Of a DNA stretch of 64,000 nt, positions 57,834 through 64,000 are shown one piece after another (within the stretch, counting starts at the first letter, position 1; every line of letters begins with the position of its first letter). This DNA is from Nissolia schottii (lineage: Eukaryota; Streptophyta; Magnoliopsida; Fabales; Fabaceae), in the NCBI GenBank assembly GCA_003254905.1, contig QANU01104693.1:124001-188000 (forward strand), read 5' to 3'. The notes under the pieces are model-generated. The model made no database searches. It had not been told where the DNA came from and worked only from the letters and a program-made list of their open reading frames with translations. Both the position numbers and the translations under genes were made by a program.

Positions 57834-59939
57834 ATGAAAAGGAGGAGTCTTTTCGTGAAGCTATTGGAAACTTGCTGCGGTAAGATATCCATTGCACAGT
57901 TGCACTCACAGTGTTTGAAAGTGGGCCTTGCTCATGATAGTTTCATTGCAACCAAGCTTAATGTCGTTTATGCTAGATACACATCAATTAGCCAAGCGTA
58001 TAAGCTTTTTGAAGAAGTGCCACATAAATCTGTGTATCTGTGGAATGCTATGCTTAGGAGCCATTGTTCGGAAGGAAAATGGGTAGAGACATTGTGTCTA
58101 TTCCATCGAATGAATGCCAATGCTATATCCTCAGAAGAAAAACCTGACAATTACACAGTATCAATTGCTTTGAAATCGTGTGCAGGTTTTCAGAGGCTTG
58201 AACTGGGTAAAATGATTCATGGATTTCTCAAGAAGGAGACAATGGATAAGGACATGTTTGTGGGGTCTGCCTTGATAGAGTTGTATTCAAAATGTGGACA
58301 AATGAGTGATGCTGCAAAAGTGTTTATGGAATATCCAAAACCAGACGTGGTTTTATGGACTTCGATGGTTACTGGTTATGAGCAGCGTGGCAGTCCTGAA
58401 CTTGCACTTGCATTTTTCTCACGAATGGTTGTGTCGGAGAATATAAGTCCTGATCCAGTGACACTTGTTAGTGCTGCTTCTGCTTGTGCTCAGTTATCTG
58501 ATTTTAAGCTTGGAAGAAGTGTGCATGGATTTGTGAAAAGAAGGTGTTTTGACACAAATTTATGTTTGGCCAACTCGCTGCTAAATTTATATGGGAAAAC
58601 TGGCTCTGTCAAGAGTGCAGCTAATTTGTTTAGGGAAATGCCTTATAAGGATTTTATATCATGGAGCTCAATGGTTGCTTGTTATGCTGATAACGGAGAT
58701 GAAACCAATGCATTAGGTCTTTTCAATGAAATGATAGATAAGAGAATTGAACCCAGCTGGGTTACTGTAGTTAGTGCACTGCGAGCATGTGCTTCTGCTT
58801 CCAATTTGGAAGAAGGTATGAAGATTCATAAATTAGCAATTAACTGTGGTTTTGAGTTGGATATGACAGTCTCTACAGCTCTGATGGACATGTACATGAA
58901 GTGCTTTTCACCTGAAAATGCAATTAGCCTCTTCAACAGAATGCCCAAGAAGGATGTAGTTTCTTGGGCTGTTTTGTTTAGCGGGTACACCGAAATCGGA
59001 ATGGCTCACAAGTCGATTGGGGTTTTCCGCAACATGTTATCCAGCGGAACTCGACCTGACGCTATTGCTCTAGTGAAGATTCTTAATGCTTGTTCAGAAT
59101 TGGGGATTCTTCAACAAGCTGTATGCCTTCATGGTCTTGTAACTATAAGTGGATTTGACATTAGCCAATTTGTTGGCGCATCTCTCATTGAGTTGTATGC
59201 AAAATGTAGTAGCATAGATAATGCTAACAAGGTATTCAAAGAAATGACAGACAAAGATGTTGTCACGTGGAGCTCAATAATTGCAGCTTACGGATTCCAC
59301 GGGCAAGGAGAAGAGGCTCTGAAGTTGTTTAATCAGATGGTTGAAAGTTCATGTGTTAAGCCTAACAATGTAACCTTCCTCTCAATTCTATCTGCTTGTA
59401 GTCATGCAGGTTTAATTAAAGAGGGGATGAAGATGTTTGATGCAATGGTGAATGAGTACCAACTGATGCCAAACTCAGAGCACTATGGGATAATGGTTGA
59501 TCTTCTCGGTCGAATGGGAGAGCTAGATAGGGCATTGGACATAATTAATAGCATGCCTATGCAGCCTGGGCCTCATGTATGGGGAGCCTTGCTTGGTGCA
59601 TGTAGGATACATCAAAACATAAAGATTGGGGAGGTTGCAGCTCAGAATCTTTTCTCCTTAGACCCTAATCATTCAGGTTATTATATACTCCTATCAAATA
59701 TTTACTGTGTCGACAAGAATTGGCATAATGCTGCAAAGCTCAGGGCATTGATAAAGGAGAATAGGTTGAAGAAGATTGTAGGTCAAAGTATGGTTGAGTT
59801 AAAGAATGAGGTTCACAGTTTTGTAGCTGGTGAGAGATTCGATGATGAATCTAACCAAATTTATGACATGCTAAGAAAACTAGATGCAAGAATGAGAGAA
59901 GGTTATGCTTCTCAAGTACAGATTGAGGGAATCTTGTAA
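57834..59939 (+). CDS. PLS-class pentatricopeptide repeat protein, E subgroup (At3g01580-like)
   Basis: Single-exon gene, 701 aa, the normal intronless form of plant PPRs. Begins MKRRSLFVKLLETC…AQLHSQCLKVGLAHDSFI. About 15 P/L/S repeats follow from residue 40 to 560 (e.g. NAMLRSHCSEGKWVETLCLF, WSSIIAAYGFHGQGEEALKL). An E/E+ tail (WGALLGACRIHQNIKIGEVA…, SMVELKNEVHSFVAGERFDD) closes the protein. No DYW deaminase domain. Members bind organelle RNA, one base per repeat, and usually specify C-to-U editing or processing in mitochondria or plastids. A clear transit peptide is not evident in the first 40 residues. The first 324 codons and the upstream DNA are duplicated in inverted orientation at 44.8-49.3 kb, which may produce complementary RNA. 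Confidence 0.93.
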   Translation: MKRRSLFVKLLETCCGKISIAQLHSQCLKVGLAHDSFIATKLNVVYARYTSISQAYKLFEEVPHKSVYLWNAMLRSHCSEGKWVETLCLFHRMNANAISSEEKPDNYTVSIALKSCAGFQRLELGKMIHGFLKKETMDKDMFVGSALIELYSKCGQMSDAAKVFMEYPKPDVVLWTSMVTGYEQRGSPELALAFFSRMVVSENISPDPVTLVSAASACAQLSDFKLGRSVHGFVKRRCFDTNLCLANSLLNLYGKTGSVKSAANLFREMPYKDFISWSSMVACYADNGDETNALGLFNEMIDKRIEPSWVTVVSALRACASASNLEEGMKIHKLAINCGFELDMTVSTALMDMYMKCFSPENAISLFNRMPKKDVVSWAVLFSGYTEIGMAHKSIGVFRNMLSSGTRPDAIALVKILNACSELGILQQAVCLHGLVTISGFDISQFVGASLIELYAKCSSIDNANKVFKEMTDKDVVTWSSIIAAYGFHGQGEEALKLFNQMVESSCVKPNNVTFLSILSACSHAGLIKEGMKMFDAMVNEYQLMPNSEHYGIMVDLLGRMGELDRALDIINSMPMQPGPHVWGALLGACRIHQNIKIGEVAAQNLFSLDPNHSGYYILLSNIYCVDKNWHNAAKLRALIKENRLKKIVGQSMVELKNEVHSFVAGERFDDESNQIYDMLRKLDARMREGYASQVQIEGIL

Positions 59940-60226
59940 TTTCTAGTTATGGATGTGTGGAACATTTAAATCCAATATGGAAGTTGTCCCATTTGAATGG
60001 AATTAACTATGTCTAGTGCCTACCACTATTTAGATGGTTTATCTTATTGTAGTCAGATCGGGAAGAAAAGGTTTTGGCAAGTTTGCCATTGTTTGCAATT
60101 TTTGTTATGTTGGTTCACTAAATAGTTCTTTTTGGCACATTGTTTTGGGTTAAGAAGTCTTGATGAATGTGCATTAATGCTAAACGTCCAAAAAGGTTGG
60201 GATTTAAGATGAATTGGTAAGATATA

Positions 60227-61103
60227 TAGGGATGGCAAAATGGGTTCACTTTGGTGGGGCAAGGCTAGCAACTTGGCTTTTTTTGTGGCACGAGTTGAAG
60301 TTTTCAACTCGTTTAAAATTTTCAACTCCTGCCAATTGAATTCGTTTGACTCGCAAGTTAAGCAGAGGAAAAGCAAGGCAAGGTGGGTTTGTTCGCGGGT
60401 TGAGAAAAAAAGTAGATTTTTGTTTTTAAATTTTAGTTCTTTTGGACCAACTCTTTTGTAACCACTAACCCTACTCAATCCCAACTCTTTCCCTAACTCT
60501 CAAGTGACAAAGTCTCCACCCACAATTTGTGAACCACGAGGTGTGGTATAGTGGTAACTCACTTTGTTCTTTAACCACGTGGTTAAGGGTTCAATCGTCA
60601 CTCATGGGAATGGAAAAACATTTTATTGTCAACAGTTTACCATTTCGTGTGAGCTCAGTTATTGCCAGGGTATTAGTCACTGTTGCTGACAATGGACACC
60701 TTGTGGTGCACCAAAAAAAATTCTCCAATTTGTGAGTGGATCACAATTTATGTCCATGTTTTCGATAGTTTAAAATGACTCCCTTATGTTTATATTTTTA
60801 TTTTGAAATGCAGAAATATTGAGTATATGTGTGTATATATGTAACTGATTTATTAAATTTATAAAAATAACGTCTTGAAATAATAACTACAGCATTCACT
60901 TTAACTTTAGCTCAAATGTTAATTTTTTAAAAAAAAATTGTGGTGGCTTACAAGCTTACTTGTCAACTCGCAAACATTATATTAAACAGGGTGAACATAA
61001 ATTTTTAACTCGTCTAAAAAATCAACTCAACTTGGCTCAACTTGTTTAAACATCAATTATACACGGGTTAGCTCGACTCAGTTCGACTCATTTGTCATCC
61101 CTA
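60227..61103. mobile_element. hAT-like non-autonomous transposon with nested SINE
   Basis: The left terminus TAGGGATGGCAAAATGGG mirrors the right terminus TTTGTCATCCCTA. Subterminal CAACTCG/CGAGTTG words are abundant on both sides. Flanks AAGATATA and GATCAATA could be a decayed 8-bp target duplication. There is no transposase. A SINE is inserted at 60533-60725. Confidence 0.65.
60533..60725 (+). mobile_element. tRNA-derived SINE
   Basis: Perfect 10-bp target duplication CAATTTGTGA at 60523-60532 and 60726-60735. Internal pol III promoter: A box TGGTATAGTGG (60544-60554) and B box GGTTCAATC (60588-60596). There is a short A-rich tail at 60711-60718. Length 193 bp fits plant SINEs. The first about 75 bp are tRNA-like, but the body beyond the B box and the tail exclude a genuine tRNA gene. 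Confidence 0.85.
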
Positions 61104-63257
61104 GATCAATAACAGGCACTAAGGATCCTCATGTTGCTATTTTCTTTATGCTTACATGACCATATATGGGTTGGGTTTGGATCGGATTATAGATCAAGCG
61201 AGTTTGTGCTATTAGGGTTTGTTTGTTTGTTTTATTCTTAGTACTCAACCCTTTTTATCTGTATTTGGCTACAACACCTGGTCATATGTTTTTTTGATTT
61301 GCGTGCTTTCTTTTCTTCCTCAATTTTAATCTTACTTTTTCTTGTCTATGACCAAAGTTAGTTGATGTTAAAAATTTTCAATTTTTTTTTATAACACAAG
61401 GTTTGGTGTCTAAGGTTTCATGAGAGAAGCCCCTTTCCTTTATAACCACAGTTCAATTTTATTAAGGTGTGTTTGACTTTTATTTTCGAAGGGAAGAGAA
61501 AGAAATGAAAGGAGTTGAAAAACCAAGTGCGCTAGAGTGTTACTATACCATACTAGCATCATTGCATTGACAACATCAAACCCCTCCCTCTAACTACTAC
61601 TGAAAAAAGACTTATTTGGAAACGAAGGACTAATGTCCCCTTAACTTGATGTACTCCTAGATCCAGAGAGAGTCCTCACTAGATTGAACCCTCAAAATAA
61701 TTAAGAAGGATTTCTACATATAGAATACCTTTTTGGTGTGAGTTAAGAGTCACCAAGTGGCACTCTATATAGAGGGGAAATAACTCCCCCCATACTTCTA
61801 AAGTTCTGATTTAGGACTTCGCTCTCAACGCAATTGTGCTCTGCCAACGCAATTGCGTCCCTGTGGTGCCATTGCGCCCAGACCTGAGTCCGCGAGCCCT
61901 AGATTGAGGCCTCTTGATACTCCCTAGGTCACTTTGACCCTTCTTAAGGGCACTAGAAGGAACGTGGAATCACAACATATTTATGTTTATTTCACTGTCA
62001 TGTTATGCTATATCTGTAAGTGTTAGGTTAAAGAAAAAGTAGGTTAACATGTAAGCGTTTAAGACTAGGTCAAGATAATAATTGAACTTTATATGCACAC
62101 TCAATTTGAGATGGCTTGAACGGAAAAACCCTATGCGACGTCACCCAAACAGTGCATAGAGACCCACTGAAAAAATTCGTTTTCTCATACCCTTTGTATT
62201 TTGTTCTAGGTCTCGCTAGAGCAGATATGCCATGTAGCGAAATCGGCCCTAGTCATCTTGACTGTCCGTTTTGATCTCAATCGAGGGGTTGTCGTACTTC
62301 GCGCCATAATTATGATGACTTTTAGGTAGTGGTTGCAAACCTAGCAAAACTCCTCACACCTGCGTTGCTTAATCGTATTCTAGTGGTCCTCCACCAACTA
62401 ATTAATTGAATAAAAAAAAAAGTGAGTTAATTTTATGAGCTATTTTTATTTATGTTAAAATCATCTTTTTAATATTGATAAATGGATTGACTCATTTTGA
62501 TGACCCTACTAGACAGTGATATTCAATATTATTAATGACATAAGTAACACATAATTTCTTGTCATATATGTTTTTAATTTATTTTCCAATATTTCAAATT
62601 TGTCTAAGAAATTTTTTTAAACTTATACACAATTTTTTCGAAAAACATTCTTATGCTATAGTTTACTTCATATATTTTTCTTTATTTATTTTATTTTTCT
62701 TTTCTCTATTATAATTTGTTTTGGATGGTTTAGTTTTAATTGTAAGAAGACATAAGAAGTACTTATCTTAGTTATATTTTTAAGTATAATTTTTTTAAAA
62801 AATTTTACTTGATAATTATAAGGTGATTTTATTAAAAATCACATCTTCTTCCAATTTTTATTTTAAAAGTTAAACCATTCAAACTTAAAAGAAAAAAACA
62901 TATTTTACATTGTTTTAAAAGAAATACCTTTTTAAATTATATTTTAACACATTATTTTAAAAAAAATATTAAAAGCCAATTAAAACCGACTATGGTGGTG
63001 CCTATGAGAGACGGATTTCTCTGCAAAATGCATCGTCATGCCTTGCTCTTAGGAGTCCCCCCCATATCCATTATCGAGTGTTAGTTCACAAGCTTCACTG
63101 CTTCAGGGTTTGGGTTCCAAACTTCAAACCACTTCTCTTGGGTTTGTTCAGGCAAGTAAGAGTGGCTCTCTCTCTATGTCTCTCGTGTGTTTGTACTTGG
63201 CACTAAGCACTACACTTACAGGTGCATAGACTAACACAAACGTTATTTTTGTTTCTC
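61104..63257. other. Intergenic and promoter side of the second PPR gene
   Basis: Nothing recognised from 61104 to about 63000. A GC-richer block at 61790-61960 and 62080-62400 may be old repeat. From about 63040 the sequence becomes gene-like, with a CT-rich leader (63165-63185) ahead of the ATG at 63258. Confidence 0.5.
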
Positions 63258-64000
63258 ATGTTACCCTCCGAAGTTGCCTTCAAAGCCCTATATCAGTTAC
63301 CGTTTCTGCGATCATTCAAACTTGGCTCCAAATTTTTACACTCACTCAAGCATGAACACCACCTGTTCGACCATATTCCTCCCCCAAATGTTTCCTCGGT
63401 TAACAGTTCCATGCTCGCCCATTTGCGCCACAATCTCCCCTTTCAAGCCCTTGCCTTATTCAGGAACCAATTCCGGCTACGTTCTCTTGACAACGTTGAC
63501 GAGATTACCGTTGCCTTGTCTCTCAAGGCTTGTCGAGGAGAGCTAAAACTTGGGTCCCAAATCCATGGATTCACGGTGTCTAGCGGGTTTGTTTCCCGCG
63601 TTATGGTGTCAAATTCGTTGATGAAAATGTACTGCAATTCAGGGAATTTCGGAAGGGCTTTGCATGTGTTTGAGAAGTTGAGTCACCCTGACATAGTTTC
63701 TTGGAACACCGTACTTTCCGGGTTTGCGAAGGACGTGGAAGCTTTGAGTTTTGCTTGTTCTATGCATTTCAATGGGATAATGTTTGATCCCGTGACATAC
63801 ACCACTGCTCTTGCCTTTTGTTGGGATGATCATGGGTTTTGGTTCGGGTGGCAATTGCATTCTCTTGTGCTAAAATGTGGATTTGGATGTGAAGTTTTTA
63901 TAGGGAATGCACTTATATCCATGTATTCAAGGTGGGGTAGGTTGGTTGAGGCTAGGAGGGTGTTTGATGAAATGCCCAGAAGAGATTTGGTTTCGTGGAA
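63258..64000 (+). CDS. PLS-class PPR protein, At4g32430/GRS1-like, 3' end outside window
   Basis: Open from ATG 63258 to the right edge (247 codons and 2 bases). It reads MLPSEVAFKALYQLPFLRSF, then …DEITVALSLKACRGELKLGS, QIHGFTVSSGF, HPDIVSWNTVLSGF, VFDEMPRRDLVSWN: consecutive P/L/S motifs. The order and wording match the mitochondrial PPR of the At4g32430 type as recalled. Members of this group act in C-to-U RNA editing of mitochondrial transcripts. The N-terminus is rich in Leu/Phe/Arg/Lys and could be a mitochondrial presequence. No internal stop. It is not related by local duplication to the PPR gene at 57.8 kb. Confidence 0.9.
   Translation, partial: MLPSEVAFKALYQLPFLRSFKLGSKFLHSLKHEHHLFDHIPPPNVSSVNSSMLAHLRHNLPFQALALFRNQFRLRSLDNVDEITVALSLKACRGELKLGSQIHGFTVSSGFVSRVMVSNSLMKMYCNSGNFGRALHVFEKLSHPDIVSWNTVLSGFAKDVEALSFACSMHFNGIMFDPVTYTTALAFCWDDHGFWFGWQLHSLVLKCGFGCEVFIGNALISMYSRWGRLVEARRVFDEMPRRDLVSW

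Larger units (their letters stand above)
50881..58806 (+). repeat. Inverted duplication, arm B
   Basis: Reverse-complement partner of arm A (44778-49280). The inner edge is near 50881 (AAGCTTGGTAGTATAGAATTC). The outer edge lies at about 58806, in codon 324 of the intact PPR gene. It is interrupted by the copia element at 51324-56381. After removing that and one target duplication about 2.86 kb remain, equal to arm A. Confidence 0.9.

Noticed and set aside
60533-60610. Possible tRNA gene
   Set aside because: Has A and B boxes but no sound cloverleaf by eye, continues into a SINE body with A-rich tail and a 10-bp target duplication.

Overview
This window is nuclear DNA from a flowering plant. 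The evidence is AT-rich intergenic sequence, spliced genes with GT-AG introns, a plant HY5/HYH-type bZIP, two PLS-class PPR genes, a plant malectin-like/LRR receptor-like gene, and MULE, L1, copia, gypsy, hAT and SINE debris. Protein similarity recalled from families points to a eudicot, most likely a rosid and possibly a legume. The species cannot be fixed from the sequence alone.

Layout: 0.46-3.1 kb, minus-strand malectin-like/LRR gene (8 exons). 4.4-7.2 kb, broken MULE transposase, followed by microsatellites and a non-autonomous TIR element. 9.6-15.9 kb, repeats only. 15.98-30.07 kb, HYH-like bZIP gene (4 exons) whose second intron is about 12.9 kb; it holds a CACTA end, a 3.1-kb solo LTR nested in an older LTR of the same family, a degenerate L1 LINE and a MITE. 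31.7-37.1 kb, complete delta-COP gene (11 exons). 37.7-39.2 kb, L1 fragment. 39.9-41.7 kb, ribosomal protein L13a on the minus strand with a telo-box/site II promoter. 43.2-43.7 kb, an orphan VDAC-like exon.

The most striking region is 44.8-58.8 kb. It is a large inverted duplication: arms of about 2.87 kb after subtracting insertions, with a loop of about 1.6 kb. Each arm carries the 5' part of one PPR gene plus its upstream DNA. Each arm was later hit by a different young LTR retrotransposon: a gag-only element in arm A and an intact 5.06-kb copia in arm B. Arm B runs into the intact PPR gene (57.8-59.9 kb), while the arm A copy is a truncated, interrupted pseudogene. After a hAT-like element with a nested tRNA-derived SINE (60.2-61.1 kb), the window ends inside a second PPR gene that is open to the right edge (63.26 kb onward).

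The host genes are functionally unrelated (light signalling, vesicle coat, ribosome, organelle RNA processing, receptor-like protein). There is no operon or pathway logic, and the structure of interest is the repeat architecture. Exon joins were worked out by reading frame and splice sites by eye. Family assignments are from recognition, not from a search.
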